A DNA stretch of 64,000 nucleotides from DATJMJ01 sp035508795 (GTDB lineage Bacteria; Actinomycetota; Acidimicrobiia; Acidimicrobiales; Palsa-688): contig DATJMJ010000023.1 of the NCBI GenBank assembly GCA_035508795.1, positions 34,377 through 98,376 of the forward strand, given 5' to 3'. Shown one piece after another: positions 8,988-18,851 of the stretch (position 1 is the first letter of the stretch; each line of letters starts with the position of its first letter). The notes beneath the pieces are model-generated. The model was not told the origin of the DNA, searched no databases, and saw nothing but the letters and a program-made list of their open reading frames with translations. The position numbers and the translations under genes are program-made.

Positions 8988-11036
8988 ATGGCCGATGCCG
9001 CCTATGTGATCGTCGCACTGCCCTTGGCGGGGTTCGTCATCAACCTCATCTGGGGCCGGCGCCTCGGCGAGCCGGTCGCAGGCTGGGTAGGGACCCTGGC
9101 AGCGGGAGGGTCGTTCATCGCGACGCTCGTCGTCTGGGTGAGCATGCTCGGCCGAGCCGCCCCCGACCGGGTCAGCGACCTCACCATTTTCACCTGGTTC
9201 CCCGTGGCAGGGCTGCACGCCAATGTCGGCCTGCTCATCGACCCCCTCTCGATGACGATGCTGCTTTTCGTCACCGGGGTGTCGACGGTCATCCACCTGT
9301 ACTCGATCGGCTACATGCACGGGGACCCCGGCTTCGACCGCTTTTTCGTCTACCTCAACCTCTTTTTGTTCTCGATGATCGTGCTGGTCATCGGGGACAA
9401 CTTCCTGTTTTCTTTCCTTGGATGGGAGGGGGTCGGCTTCTGCTCCTACGGCCTGGTCGGTTTCTGGTTCCAGCGCGACGTCGCAGCCGTTGCCGCCAAA
9501 AAGGCCTTCGTCACCAACCGCGTAGGCGACGTCGGCTTCCTTCTCGCGATCTTCTTGATGTTCGCCCACTTCGGCTCGGTCGACTACAGCAATGTCCTCG
9601 GGACGCTGCTGCACGGCCACGCCACCGGCTTGATGGCCGCAGCACCGGGGGCGATATCGGGCTCGACCGCCACGGCCATAACCATGCTGCTGTTCCTCGG
9701 CGCCGTCGGCAAGTCGGCGCAGGTGCCGCTGTTCATCTGGCTCCCCGACGCCATGGAAGGCCCGACGCCCATCTCGGCGCTGATCCACGCTGCGACCATG
9801 GTGACGGCGGGCGTCTACCTGATGGCGCGGGTGGCGCCTATGCTGCACTACGCCCACGCCACGTCCTGGGTCATCGCGTGTGTCGGAGCCGCAAGCGCGT
9901 TTATCGCAGCAACAATCGCCTGCGCCCAGGACGACATCAAAAAGGCCCTTGCCTACTCGACCATTTCGCAGCTCGGGTACATGTTCCTCGCAATCGGCGC
10001 CGGGGACTACGTCGACGGCCTGTTCCACATGCTGACCCATGCCTTTTTCAAGGCCCTTCTCTTCCTCGGCGCCGGGGCCGTCATCCACGCCATGGCGAAC
10101 CGCCAGGACATGAAGGACATGGGTGCCTTGGCCCGCTTCCTGCCCATAACAGCGATCACTTTTGCGGTCGGTTGGCTTGCCATCTCCGGGATCCCGCCTT
10201 TTGCCGGCTTTTGGTCCAAGGATGCCGTCCTCAGCAGCGCGTGGGGCATGAACAAGGTCCTGTGGGCGGTCGCCGTCGTCACCGCCGGGCTCACGGCCTA
10301 CTACATGAGCCGCCAGTTCGCGCTCGTTTTCACCGGTCGGGCCCGCTGGCAGGAAGGCCGGCCACCCTCCTATTGGATGAACGAAGGACACGGGGCCAAG
10401 CACGAGGCTGCTGCCGAGGCAGTCCCGGGGAGCGGCCACGAAAGTACCGAGGACGAGGTCGGCCAAAGCGCCCCCGGGCTGCCCGCCCCCGTACACGCCG
10501 ACGCCTTCCCGCGGGACCCGTCGTGGCTGATGTCTGCGCCTCTGGTGGTGCTCGCCATCGCCGCCGTGCTGGGAGGCGGTATCAACTTCCCCGCCTGGCA
10601 CCTCGACTTCCTGTCGAGGTTCCTCGAGCCGATGTTCCCGACCGCAGCGTCGGTAGCCGTCAGCACGGGCACCAAGTGGGTGCTCTTCGCAGTTACCTTG
10701 GCCGTTTGCCTCACCGGGCTGGGCTTGGGGCTTAACACCTGGAAGACGGCCGAACACCCCGCACTGGAGCCGTCCTTCCTCAGGCGTGCCTGGTTTTTCG
10801 ACGACATCGTTGCGGCCACGGTGTCCGGGCCGCTGCGAGCGGCAGCCACAGCGCTCGCCTTCGTGCTGGACCGGGAAGTCGTCGACGGTGCGGTCAACGG
10901 AGTAGCCAGGGCGCTGGCAATATCGGGCCGGGTCATCCGAAAGGCGCAGAGCGGTTATATACGCGCCTACGCGCTCGGGATCGGTATCGGTGCCGTCGTG
11001 CTGCTGGCTTACCTCACCTTGCGGGTGGGAGGCTGA
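8988..11036 (+). CDS. nuoL: NADH-quinone oxidoreductase subunit L
   Basis: This is the distal Mrp-antiporter-like proton-pumping subunit. The motif DPLSMTMLLFVTGVS, the region around FSFLGWEGVGFCSYGLVGFW, and the core stretch PDAMEGPTPISALIHAATMV are all diagnostic. A hydrophilic insert of about 50 residues (near residues 450-505) is followed by further membrane helices and a C-terminal lateral helix. The start is 5 nt after the nuoK stop. Length of 682 residues is normal for actinobacteria. Confidence 0.96.
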   Translation: MADAAYVIVALPLAGFVINLIWGRRLGEPVAGWVGTLAAGGSFIATLVVWVSMLGRAAPDRVSDLTIFTWFPVAGLHANVGLLIDPLSMTMLLFVTGVSTVIHLYSIGYMHGDPGFDRFFVYLNLFLFSMIVLVIGDNFLFSFLGWEGVGFCSYGLVGFWFQRDVAAVAAKKAFVTNRVGDVGFLLAIFLMFAHFGSVDYSNVLGTLLHGHATGLMAAAPGAISGSTATAITMLLFLGAVGKSAQVPLFIWLPDAMEGPTPISALIHAATMVTAGVYLMARVAPMLHYAHATSWVIACVGAASAFIAATIACAQDDIKKALAYSTISQLGYMFLAIGAGDYVDGLFHMLTHAFFKALLFLGAGAVIHAMANRQDMKDMGALARFLPITAITFAVGWLAISGIPPFAGFWSKDAVLSSAWGMNKVLWAVAVVTAGLTAYYMSRQFALVFTGRARWQEGRPPSYWMNEGHGAKHEAAAEAVPGSGHESTEDEVGQSAPGLPAPVHADAFPRDPSWLMSAPLVVLAIAAVLGGGINFPAWHLDFLSRFLEPMFPTAASVAVSTGTKWVLFAVTLAVCLTGLGLGLNTWKTAEHPALEPSFLRRAWFFDDIVAATVSGPLRAAATALAFVLDREVVDGAVNGVARALAISGRVIRKAQSGYIRAYALGIGIGAVVLLAYLTLRVGG

Positions 11037-11038
11037 CC

Positions 11039-12664
11039 ATGCCGTCCGTGGTCCTCGACATCATCATCCTCCTGCCATTGGCGGCGGCATTGGCCATCGC
11101 CTTGCTTCCCGAGGCGTCTGTGGCACGCCTTGCGAAACCGTGTGCCCTCGGTACGGGCGCCGTGGAGCTCGTCCTGGCCCTGTGGATGGTTATCGCCTTC
11201 AAAACAGGCAATGCCCACGCCGGTTTCCAGTTCACAAGCCTCCAGCCCTGGATCAGCCCGATCGGGATCTCGTGGTACATCGGCGTCGACGGGATCTCGC
11301 TCTTCCTCGTCGCGATGACGGCACTGTTGTTCCCGATCGCTATGGCAAGCCCCCCGGCCGGCCGCTCGCCCCGGGCTTATTTCGGTTGGATGCTCTTGCT
11401 CGAAGCCGCGTGCATGACGACGTTCCTGTCGCTCGACGCGTTCTTGTTTTTCGTAGCCTTCGAAGTGACCCTCGTCCCCGGCTACTTCCTCATCGTGAGC
11501 GGAGGCGGGGCGCGCCGCGGTTATGCGGCCACCAAGTTCTTCCTCTACACCTTCGCGGGCTCGGCCTTCCTCTTCGTCGGCATCCTTGCCGCCTACCTCC
11601 TCGCCGCCGGCCATCTCCCGTCGGGGACATCCTCGTCGTTCAACATCGTCTCCCTGGCGCGCGGAACCGCCCACCTCCCGATCTCCGACCAGGAGCTGTT
11701 GCTCGCCTCCTTCGGCGTCGCCTTCGCCGTGAAGATGCCGCTCGTCCCGTTCCACACGTGGATGCCCGACGCGTACACCGAGGCCCCCACTGGCGCGTCG
11801 ATGGTCCTCGCCGGGATCCTGTTCAAGCTGGGGGCCTACGGCATCTTGAGGTGGGGGATCTTCCTGTTCCCGGTAGCTGCTGTCCGTTTGGCGCCCGTGG
11901 CGCTCACGCTCGCGGCCATCGGCATCATCTGGGGCTCGGTAGTCGCTGCGGTGCAACGGGACCTCAAGCGCCTGGTCGCCTACGGGACTATCACGGGCGT
12001 CGGGTTCATCGTCATCGGTTTGTTCGGTTTCACAACACAGGGGATCACGGGCGGCATCGTGGAAATGGTCAACCACGGCCTTTCGACGGGTGGGTTGTTC
12101 CTCCTCGTTGGCATGGTCTGGGAGCGGCGCCGCACCTACAAGTTCTCCGAGCTCGGTGGGCTCCAGAGCGCTGCGCCCATCCTCGGCTGGGTGTTCATGG
12201 CCGTCATCATGAGCGACATCGGGCTTCCTGGCCTCAACGGCTTTATCGGAGAACTGCTCGTGCTATTGGGGACCTTCGTGACCCACCGGTGGTGGGCCGT
12301 GCTCGCCACGGTCGGCGTAGTGACCGGTGCGGTCTATCTCTTGTGGGCTTACCAGCGTGTCTTCATGGGGCCGGCACAGGCGGTCAACTCCGCCGTACGC
12401 GATATGACCTGGGCCGAAAAGGCAGCCGTCGCGCCGCTCCTGGCGGGCATACTCTTCATCGGCATCTACCCTCAGGCTTTGCTCACACGCATCGAGCCGT
12501 CGGTCGACCACCTCGTCCAGCACGTCGAGTACGCCGACCCGAGCTTCAAGTTGCCGGCGCCGGCGGTGGGGCACGGGACTTTTGCCGTACCCGCTGACCA
12601 GGTTGTCGACCTGCCCGCAGCGCCCTCGAGCAGCGCTGCCGCCAGTGCAGGAGGTGGGTCATGA
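11039..12664 (+). CDS. nuoM: NADH-quinone oxidoreductase subunit M
   Basis: A second antiporter-like proton-channel subunit, 541 residues with about 14 hydrophobic segments. Typical motifs are GVDGISLFLV, the PFHTWMPDAYTEAPTGASMVL core, and DIGLPGLNGFIGE. The start follows the nuoL stop after 2 nt, and the end overlaps nuoN by 4 nt. Confidence 0.96.
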   Translation: MPSVVLDIIILLPLAAALAIALLPEASVARLAKPCALGTGAVELVLALWMVIAFKTGNAHAGFQFTSLQPWISPIGISWYIGVDGISLFLVAMTALLFPIAMASPPAGRSPRAYFGWMLLLEAACMTTFLSLDAFLFFVAFEVTLVPGYFLIVSGGGARRGYAATKFFLYTFAGSAFLFVGILAAYLLAAGHLPSGTSSSFNIVSLARGTAHLPISDQELLLASFGVAFAVKMPLVPFHTWMPDAYTEAPTGASMVLAGILFKLGAYGILRWGIFLFPVAAVRLAPVALTLAAIGIIWGSVVAAVQRDLKRLVAYGTITGVGFIVIGLFGFTTQGITGGIVEMVNHGLSTGGLFLLVGMVWERRRTYKFSELGGLQSAAPILGWVFMAVIMSDIGLPGLNGFIGELLVLLGTFVTHRWWAVLATVGVVTGAVYLLWAYQRVFMGPAQAVNSAVRDMTWAEKAAVAPLLAGILFIGIYPQALLTRIEPSVDHLVQHVEYADPSFKLPAPAVGHGTFAVPADQVVDLPAAPSSSAAASAGGGS

Positions 12665-14391
12665 CCGGTGGCGTAGAACTCCTCGCCGCAGGCTGCAGCG
12701 TCAACTCGGTCACCGGCAGCGTTAGCGGGATCTGCACTGCCAAGGGCTCGCTCAGCCTGCCGATCAACTACGCCGCGATAGCCCCGTTGTTCGTGCTCGG
12801 TGGGATGGCGCTCGTGCTGCTGCTCGTTTCGGCCATGCTGCCCAAGCGCCGTTACCCCGGCCTGTGGATGGGCCTGACGGCCCTCGCGGGCCTCGGTACC
12901 GTGGTCGACGGGCTGGTCCAATGGCACGATGTGGCGGGTCTGACGCTCCAGCAGCAGCTCACGATGGGCGACCAGATCTTTTACGACCAACTGAGCGCCT
13001 TCTTCGCCATTCTTTTTGGTTGCGCGACTGCCATCGGTGCGCTTGTTTCGGACAGTTACCTGACGCGTGAAGGGCTCGACGGCCCGGAGCCCTACATCTT
13101 GATGCTCGCCTGCTCGACCGGCGCTGTGCTCATGGCCGAAGCCGCCAACCTGATCAGCCTTTTCCTCGGGCTCGAGATCCTCTCGATCGCCCTTTATACA
13201 TTGTCCGCGTACCACAACCGGCGCACCCAATCGGGCGAGGCCGGGCTCAAGTACTTCATCCTCGGGTCCTTTGCATCAGCCATCTTCATCTACGGGGTAG
13301 CGCTGGTTTACGGGGCGACAGGCTCGACTTCGTACCTCGGCATCATCAGCTTCCTCATAAACACAGACGTCGTCCACGACGGCGTCCTGCTTGCCGGCCT
13401 CGGGCTTCTCATCGTCGGCCTCGGCTTCAAAGTTGCCGCCGTCCCGTTCCACTTCTGGTCCCCGGACGTCTACCAGGGGGCGCCGACACCCTTCGTGGGC
13501 TACATGGCGGCGGTCGCAAAAGCAGCCGGGTTCGCAGGCCTCGTGCGGGTGCTGATGCAGGCGCTCGAGCCCGAGATGTCCGATTGGCGGCCTGTCATCT
13601 GGGTACTTGCAGTGGCCTCGGTGCTGGTCGGGTCGGTACTGGCGCTCGTGCAGGTAGATCTCAAGAGGATGCTGGCATATTCGTCGGTGAGCCAAGCGGG
13701 CTACATCTTGATCGCGCTCCAGGCCGGCACAGCCCAAGGCGTCACCTCGGTCTGCTTCTACCTGTTCACTTACACCTTCATGGTCCTGGGGACTTTCGCT
13801 GTCATAAGCGTCGTTCAGGGCCGGGGCGAGGCGCGCAACGACCTGAGCGCCGTGAGGGGGTTGGCAGCGCGCAACCCCTGGCTGGCAGCCGGGATGCTCG
13901 TCCTGCTGCTCGGGCAGGCAGGCATCCCGCTGACGAGTGGTTTCCTCGGCAAATGGGTCGTTATCTCGGCGGCCCTCCAGCAGGGGCAGTACGCGCTCGG
14001 GCTCATCGGGATGCTGGGCGCCGCGATCGCGGCATTTTTCTACCTGAGGGTGGCGCTCCTCATGTACATGCCGCCTACGGCACAGAGCCCCGTCGTGGCT
14101 GTGGCAGGCGCAGGGGCCGCAGGAGGCCCAGGGACGGTGCTAGGTCCCGTCGGTAGTGGGCTTGCCGGTGCGTACTTCGAAGAAGGCTCGGACCTCTCGG
14201 CTATTGCGACAGCCGGCCTAGAGGGGCGGGACACGACCCTTGCCCTGCGGCTCCCACCCGGTGCACGGCTCCGTGTGCCACCGTCCATCTCCGCAGTAGT
14301 CGGCCTTTGCGCCTTGTTCACGATCTTCGCCGGGGTCTCGACACCGGTCCTGTCGCTCGCCCACACGATCACGCTCCCCTGGTCGGTTTAG
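12661..14391 (+). CDS. nuoN: NADH-quinone oxidoreductase subunit N
   Basis: The third antiporter-like subunit and the last gene of the operon. The HFWSPDVYQGAPTPFVGYMA core and LGQAGIPLTSGFLGKW are visible. The ATG overlaps the nuoM stop (ATGA). Compared with standard NuoN there is a hydrophilic Gly/Ala-rich loop of about 75 residues (roughly 470-545) before the final membrane helix; 576 residues is slightly long. Confidence 0.96.
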   Translation: MTGGVELLAAGCSVNSVTGSVSGICTAKGSLSLPINYAAIAPLFVLGGMALVLLLVSAMLPKRRYPGLWMGLTALAGLGTVVDGLVQWHDVAGLTLQQQLTMGDQIFYDQLSAFFAILFGCATAIGALVSDSYLTREGLDGPEPYILMLACSTGAVLMAEAANLISLFLGLEILSIALYTLSAYHNRRTQSGEAGLKYFILGSFASAIFIYGVALVYGATGSTSYLGIISFLINTDVVHDGVLLAGLGLLIVGLGFKVAAVPFHFWSPDVYQGAPTPFVGYMAAVAKAAGFAGLVRVLMQALEPEMSDWRPVIWVLAVASVLVGSVLALVQVDLKRMLAYSSVSQAGYILIALQAGTAQGVTSVCFYLFTYTFMVLGTFAVISVVQGRGEARNDLSAVRGLAARNPWLAAGMLVLLLGQAGIPLTSGFLGKWVVISAALQQGQYALGLIGMLGAAIAAFFYLRVALLMYMPPTAQSPVVAVAGAGAAGGPGTVLGPVGSGLAGAYFEEGSDLSAIATAGLEGRDTTLALRLPPGARLRVPPSISAVVGLCALFTIFAGVSTPVLSLAHTITLPWSV

Positions 14392-14411
14392 CGCCCGCCC
14401 TTCAGGGGCGC
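14391..14411 (+). terminator. Possible hairpin after nuoN
   Basis: A short GC hairpin (GCGCCC...GGGCGC, or CGCCC-TTCAG-GGGCG) begins at the last base of the nuoN stop. It lies in the 60 nt gap between convergent nuoN and the serpin gene. There is no following T tract, so it may only be a weak or factor-assisted terminator. Confidence 0.3.
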
Positions 14412-14451
14412 GTGGCGCTGCGGCTGCGGCCCGCTCAGGCCGCTTTGCCTC

Positions 14452-15726
14452 TTATGGCGCAGCTACCTGTGCTTCGAACAGCACGGTGCCCGTGGTGTCG
14501 TCCCGGACAAAGAAGAGGAACGGGTGGTCGAAGGTCAGCTCGAGCGGCCGCGCCGGGACTGCCGTCGGCTCCGCGCCCGCCGCGCTCGCCGCCGATGCCT
14601 CGGTACCCGACTCGTCGACCTTGACCTGCGCCTTCTGCACTACGAAGGCCAACTTCAACGGTTTGGGAGAGATGTTGGAGAAGTCGGCCGCGTCCGAAAA
14701 AGCTTGGCCCATCCCCATCGCGCTGAGAGCGCCGTTGAGCATAAATGAGCTACTGATGCTGAACCGCGGGAGGTGCACCTGGACGGCTTGGCTCTGCAAG
14801 CTCGCGAGGACCTGGGCCAACCTGCTTGGCGTCAAATCCCGCTCGAACGCCGCCAGTTGCCCGAGCGGAGGCATCAGCACCAGTGCCGAAAAGTGACCGC
14901 CTTTGTACATGAGCTCGACTGCGCCGAGGGACTTCGATGCCAATGCGGGTGCCGAAAAAAGGAGGGGGGTGCTCATCATCTCGACCTGGGCCGAGGTCGA
15001 CCCCGACTCGTGGAAAATTGCCTCGGCGGTCTGCGACGGGTCGAAGGGCGTCGCCCAGCGCGCGCTGAGGTAAACCGCGTCGACCAGCACTGCTACGACC
15101 TGCGCCAGCTCGGGGGCGGTGACGAGGTCGTTGATGTGGCCTCTCGTCTGCGAGGAAACCCAGCTGTCGATAGCGCGCGCCGCGCCCGCCGGGTCACCAT
15201 GGAAGTCGGCCTCCTCCACGCTGCTTGCGAAGTCCTGCTCGAGGACTTGCACGTATTGCGGGCGCACCGGGAAACCGCTTTGGATCCAGGACGCATTTGC
15301 ACTGTCCAATACCAGGTGGTCCGCCGTGGCCCGGGCGGCCAGGTCCTTCCCCAGAGCGTCCCAGCCCGAGGCCTGCACGGCTGGTGCAAGCGAGGTCGCG
15401 TGCATTGCCTCTGCGATGCCAGAGCTCGTTGCACCGGCGGCGCCGGGCTCGAGCATGGCGAGCAGCGTGGCGAGGCTCGAAGGCGAAAGGACAAGGTTTA
15501 GCGAAGACGGCCCGAGCCGGCTGAGAAGGTCGAGCGCGAAGGCCTGCTCGTTTGCCGCCACAGCCATGGTCTGGGCGCCCCCGACCTGGGCGAGGTCGAC
15601 AGGTTGTGCCTGTGCGTGAGGGACTACGCCGGCCACCACTTGTGAGGTCGCCAAAAGTTGAACAGCGAGCGCGCTTGCAACCCTCGCCCAGGTCCTCGGT
15701 CCTCGCCGTCTGCTTTCGATTACCAC
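14452..15726 (-). CDS. Secreted serpin (serine protease inhibitor)
   Basis: This is a serpin, a suicide inhibitor of serine or cysteine proteases. It has a GTG start, an Arg-rich N-terminus and a hydrophobic stretch ending near AQA that looks like a signal peptide. The body shows serpin landmarks including NLVLSPSSLATLLAML, DAVYLSARWATPFD and the C-terminal signature FDHPFLFFVRD. The reactive-loop hinge reads ESGTEASAAS, with the small-residue run expected of an inhibitory serpin; counting from the hinge puts P1 at about the Thr in EPTAVP (inferred). At 424 residues it is full length. It is convergent with nuoN. Confidence 0.93.
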   Translation of the reverse strand: MVIESRRRGPRTWARVASALAVQLLATSQVVAGVVPHAQAQPVDLAQVGGAQTMAVAANEQAFALDLLSRLGPSSLNLVLSPSSLATLLAMLEPGAAGATSSGIAEAMHATSLAPAVQASGWDALGKDLAARATADHLVLDSANASWIQSGFPVRPQYVQVLEQDFASSVEEADFHGDPAGAARAIDSWVSSQTRGHINDLVTAPELAQVVAVLVDAVYLSARWATPFDPSQTAEAIFHESGSTSAQVEMMSTPLLFSAPALASKSLGAVELMYKGGHFSALVLMPPLGQLAAFERDLTPSRLAQVLASLQSQAVQVHLPRFSISSSFMLNGALSAMGMGQAFSDAADFSNISPKPLKLAFVVQKAQVKVDESGTEASAASAAGAEPTAVPARPLELTFDHPFLFFVRDDTTGTVLFEAQVAAP

Positions 15727-15755
15727 TGCCGACCTCCGGCGACCTCCGTTAAAGG

Positions 15756-18700
15756 TTACCGGCCGGCGGCGTCAGCCACTTCGGGCACTGCGGGCACTTG
15801 CGGCTGCTTCTGGGCACCCGGCGGCACGAGGAAACGCCCGATCAGGGGCAACTCCCAGAACGACTCGGCTCGTGCGACTGCGAGGGCGGTGCCGAGGGCG
15901 TTCTCGGGCGACCCGTAGACCGCATAGCGCGGCTGCCAGTCGGGGTCGAACTTTGCGTTGAACCGCCAAAGCGACTCTATTTGCATGGGACCGCTCATCC
16001 GTCGCAGCAACCAAACCTGTACCCGCTGCGCCACGCCGTCACCTGTTTCGCCGGCGAGCACGGCCCTCATCGTGGCGAAATTGAGCCCGAGGCCCTCGTA
16101 CCCGCGGGCGGCCAGGTACCTGATGGTCTCGACGATCGCGAAGTCGATCAACCCATTGGGGTGGTCGCCGTTGTCCCGGCGCATCAGGTCGAGCGAAAAG
16201 CCCTTGATCGCAGGAGCGGGGACATATTGGCAGAACGCGACCGGGGCCCCGGTGCCCGCGGGTCCTTGCCCTCGCGGCGCATGGACCACGGCGAGCAGGA
16301 GCCCGCGGTCCGCTTTGTCGAAAACCCGCCCGAGGGTCATGGAAAACCCGCGCTCCACCCCACCACGCCGGCTCCTCGTCATGACGTCCCTCAGCTGGGC
16401 AGCAAGCTCGGGCGGCGTATTGGCGGGATCATGGAAGGAAATGGTGTAGCCGTAGCGGCCGACACGTTTCACCGCCTGGCGGAGGCCCTTGAACTTACCG
16501 CCCTCCAGGGAAAAATCCTGCACCCGCACGATGGCTTCGTCGCCCAGGTAGAGGTCGTGCATCCCGCCTGCCCGGTAAATCGGCAACCAGTCCTCCGACG
16601 CGCCAAGCACGGCGAGGGACCAACCGTGGGCGTCGGCGTGCTCCTGGAACGCTTTCCAGGTGCTCTCACGTTGTCCGGGCGGCCCGACCGGGTCTGGCGA
16701 TACGAGGCAGACGCCACTGTAAACGGCGTAGGCGACGAGTGTCTCAGCCCAAAAGAAAAACTGCTTGTCAGCCCGCAGAGCGAAATAATCCAACGTCCCG
16801 CCTCCATAATGTCGCACCACCTCGCGAGCCCGTTCCAGGCTGCCACCTGCCCAGGGCCTGCGTGCCACGACAGGGCGGAAGACCAACCACGCCGCGACGA
16901 GCACGAGCCCTGCCGTCGTCGAGAACATGGCCGGCGTAAAAAACCCGTTGAGCGTCGCCGGGAGAGCGACGTGCTGCACCGCCACCATCCGTTCGACCGT
17001 GGCGAGAAAAGCTCGGCCCCAACCGATCCTGTCGGTACGGCGATGATGCAGGCTGACTGTTATCCACGAGCTTCCCTCGAGCGTCAGGGTGCCCGCCCAT
17101 ACAGATGTCACCGCTACTAGCCCCATCAGGGCGGCGGCTCTGCGGACCGGGGGCTGGTCGCTCGCCGCTTCGAAAAACTGCCGCCTCGTCCAAAGAAAAG
17201 CGGCCACGGCGGCTGCCACTATCGCGGGTAGCAGGCTCGCACCCCGGACCAGGTGGGCGACGACGACCGTCGCCAGCGTTACCTGGCAGATCACGTAGGC
17301 ACGCCTTTGGCCACGGCGGATCCCCAGAGCGAGCATGATCAGGGCGATGCCGGCGAGTGCCGCCAGCGCACCGGCGGCCTGGGGCACGGCCAGGGGCACG
17401 AGCTCGCTCACGATGCGCAAGCGGTGAGCCACGGGCCCGGCGACAGCCGACAGGACCGAGAGCAGCCCGGCCGCGACCACGACGAGGGCGGCGGTACGTC
17501 GCGTGCGGACCTGGGAGCTCGGGTAGCGGACCGCCTCGGGCGGCCACTGCGGGCCGTTCGGGTAGGTGGCTACGAGAGCGGGGACCGGTTCGCCCGCGCG
17601 CAGCTGGACCTCGGCCGCCGGCCGTGACGCTCCGTCGGGCGCCGGCCGGCTGCCAACCGGACGTGCCAGCAACCGCTCGGCGAGGGAAGCACCGGGCAAA
17701 AGGGCCTCTCCATAGAGCAGGCGGGCGTGCAGTTCGTTGCCGGACTCGAGTTCTACCCAGCTCGCCTGGCGCGACGCCAGGAACATCGAGGGAAGGGCGG
17801 TGCGGGCCACTTTTGGCAGGTATTCCTTTACTACGTCGCCGAACGAGCCGGTGCTTGCGTAAAAACCCGCGCCGGTGCGCCTCAGCTCGGCGCGCCGCGA
17901 ACCTCCAGAAATGAAGCCGGGGACGTCGCTCGAGACCAGCCCCCGGGCCCTCGCACGCGCGACCTCGTTCAGATCTCGCGCGTTGCCTGCCTGGCCGGAG
18001 AAGGCCAGCCAGACTTGGCGGAGCGAGACCGCCGCGAGCGCGACGACGATCAACAACTCGAGAGTGCCGACAACGAGCGCAACCGTGAGGAGGTCGTCGG
18101 CCAAGCGGCCGCTCGGGCGAAGCGAGCCGATCGGCAGCCGGGCGAGCAGGGCAACAAGAGCCGGGAGAGCGAAGAGCACCGCCAACCACCAGGCCCGGCG
18201 ACCGAGCTGGCGGTAGAGGAGCCTCGATGCGACGAAACGAGGCAGCGCAAGGGGGTCCTCCAGGCGGTCTCGCCCTGACAGCCAGCCCTTGGTGCCACCC
18301 TGCCACAGCCCCGGGACGACTTCGGCGAGGCGGCCCGACGTCAGTTCCCCGCTGCGCCCGCCTCGGCCATCCCCCGTGACCGCCGCCTCGCCGGTAGTCC
18401 CGCTCCATGGCCCGGGCTCGACCCGGACAGCGCGCCGCCCGCCAGCGGTGCACATTTCGATAGAGGCGGCCCGAGCCACCCTGGCACCCGTCAGCGCCGA
18501 CAGGGTGCGACCGGCCGCCGCCTCCGACAACCAGCCCTCGCTCGCGCCGGGGAGCACCAACACGTACCTCGACTGCCCGGCGGCGAACGACAGGAGGGCA
18601 TCGCGCAAGACCGCATGCGCACCGAGCGATGCCGCGAGCCCGTCGGGGCCGGGGAGGTCGAAGAGGTCGCCGGCAACGACTATCGCGCCTGGCCCCGTCC

Positions 18701-18833
18701 ACGATGCGACGGCTCGTGCAAGCTGGCGCGCGGAGGAAGTGGTCTCCCCGGTTGGGACCTTTCCGAGGCGCAGATCCGAGGCGACGAGGACCCGCGACCC
18801 GAGTGGTAGCGAGATCACCAGGTCGTCTGGCAC
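15756..18833 (-). CDS. Metallophosphoesterase-like / multi-TM / DUF2156 (MprF-like) fusion protein
   Basis: A very large membrane protein of about 1025 residues. Residues 10-150 resemble a calcineurin-type metallophosphoesterase: there is a GDLFD motif, but the usual DxH reads DLR and the usual GNHE reads GASE, so activity is doubtful. Roughly ten hydrophobic segments follow (about 200-275, 440-585, 640-665). The last ~310 residues match the DUF2156 phosphatidylglycerol lysyltransferase C-terminal domain (for example GLGLNFATMRAVLAGE and ESLWRFNAKFDPDWQPRY). By family it may transfer an amino acid to a membrane lipid. I chose the GTG at 18833, next to the divergent neighbour; the frame extends to 19022. 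Confidence 0.85.
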   Translation of the reverse strand: MPDDLVISLPLGSRVLVASDLRLGKVPTGETTSSARQLARAVASWTGPGAIVVAGDLFDLPGPDGLAASLGAHAVLRDALLSFAAGQSRYVLVLPGASEGWLSEAAAGRTLSALTGARVARAASIEMCTAGGRRAVRVEPGPWSGTTGEAAVTGDGRGGRSGELTSGRLAEVVPGLWQGGTKGWLSGRDRLEDPLALPRFVASRLLYRQLGRRAWWLAVLFALPALVALLARLPIGSLRPSGRLADDLLTVALVVGTLELLIVVALAAVSLRQVWLAFSGQAGNARDLNEVARARARGLVSSDVPGFISGGSRRAELRRTGAGFYASTGSFGDVVKEYLPKVARTALPSMFLASRQASWVELESGNELHARLLYGEALLPGASLAERLLARPVGSRPAPDGASRPAAEVQLRAGEPVPALVATYPNGPQWPPEAVRYPSSQVRTRRTAALVVVAAGLLSVLSAVAGPVAHRLRIVSELVPLAVPQAAGALAALAGIALIMLALGIRRGQRRAYVICQVTLATVVVAHLVRGASLLPAIVAAAVAAFLWTRRQFFEAASDQPPVRRAAALMGLVAVTSVWAGTLTLEGSSWITVSLHHRRTDRIGWGRAFLATVERMVAVQHVALPATLNGFFTPAMFSTTAGLVLVAAWLVFRPVVARRPWAGGSLERAREVVRHYGGGTLDYFALRADKQFFFWAETLVAYAVYSGVCLVSPDPVGPPGQRESTWKAFQEHADAHGWSLAVLGASEDWLPIYRAGGMHDLYLGDEAIVRVQDFSLEGGKFKGLRQAVKRVGRYGYTISFHDPANTPPELAAQLRDVMTRSRRGGVERGFSMTLGRVFDKADRGLLLAVVHAPRGQGPAGTGAPVAFCQYVPAPAIKGFSLDLMRRDNGDHPNGLIDFAIVETIRYLAARGYEGLGLNFATMRAVLAGETGDGVAQRVQVWLLRRMSGPMQIESLWRFNAKFDPDWQPRYAVYGSPENALGTALAVARAESFWELPLIGRFLVPPGAQKQPQVPAVPEVADAAGR

Positions 18834-18851
18834 ACACCTATTGTGACGCCC

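Noticed and set aside
8928..10757. 609-codon open frame on the minus strand opposite nuoL
   Set aside because: It is a shadow frame of a high-GC gene; the plus strand encodes an unmistakable NuoL and the minus translation is His/Arg/Gly-rich with no fold-like pattern.
11009..12076. 355-codon minus-strand frame opposite nuoM
   Set aside because: Shadow frame; charged, repetitive composition typical of antisense reading of membrane-protein genes.
16768..18837. 689-codon Arg-rich minus-strand frame inside the MprF-like gene
   Set aside because: An alternative frame of the same strand with Arg/Pro-rich composition; the 15756-18833 frame has real domains.
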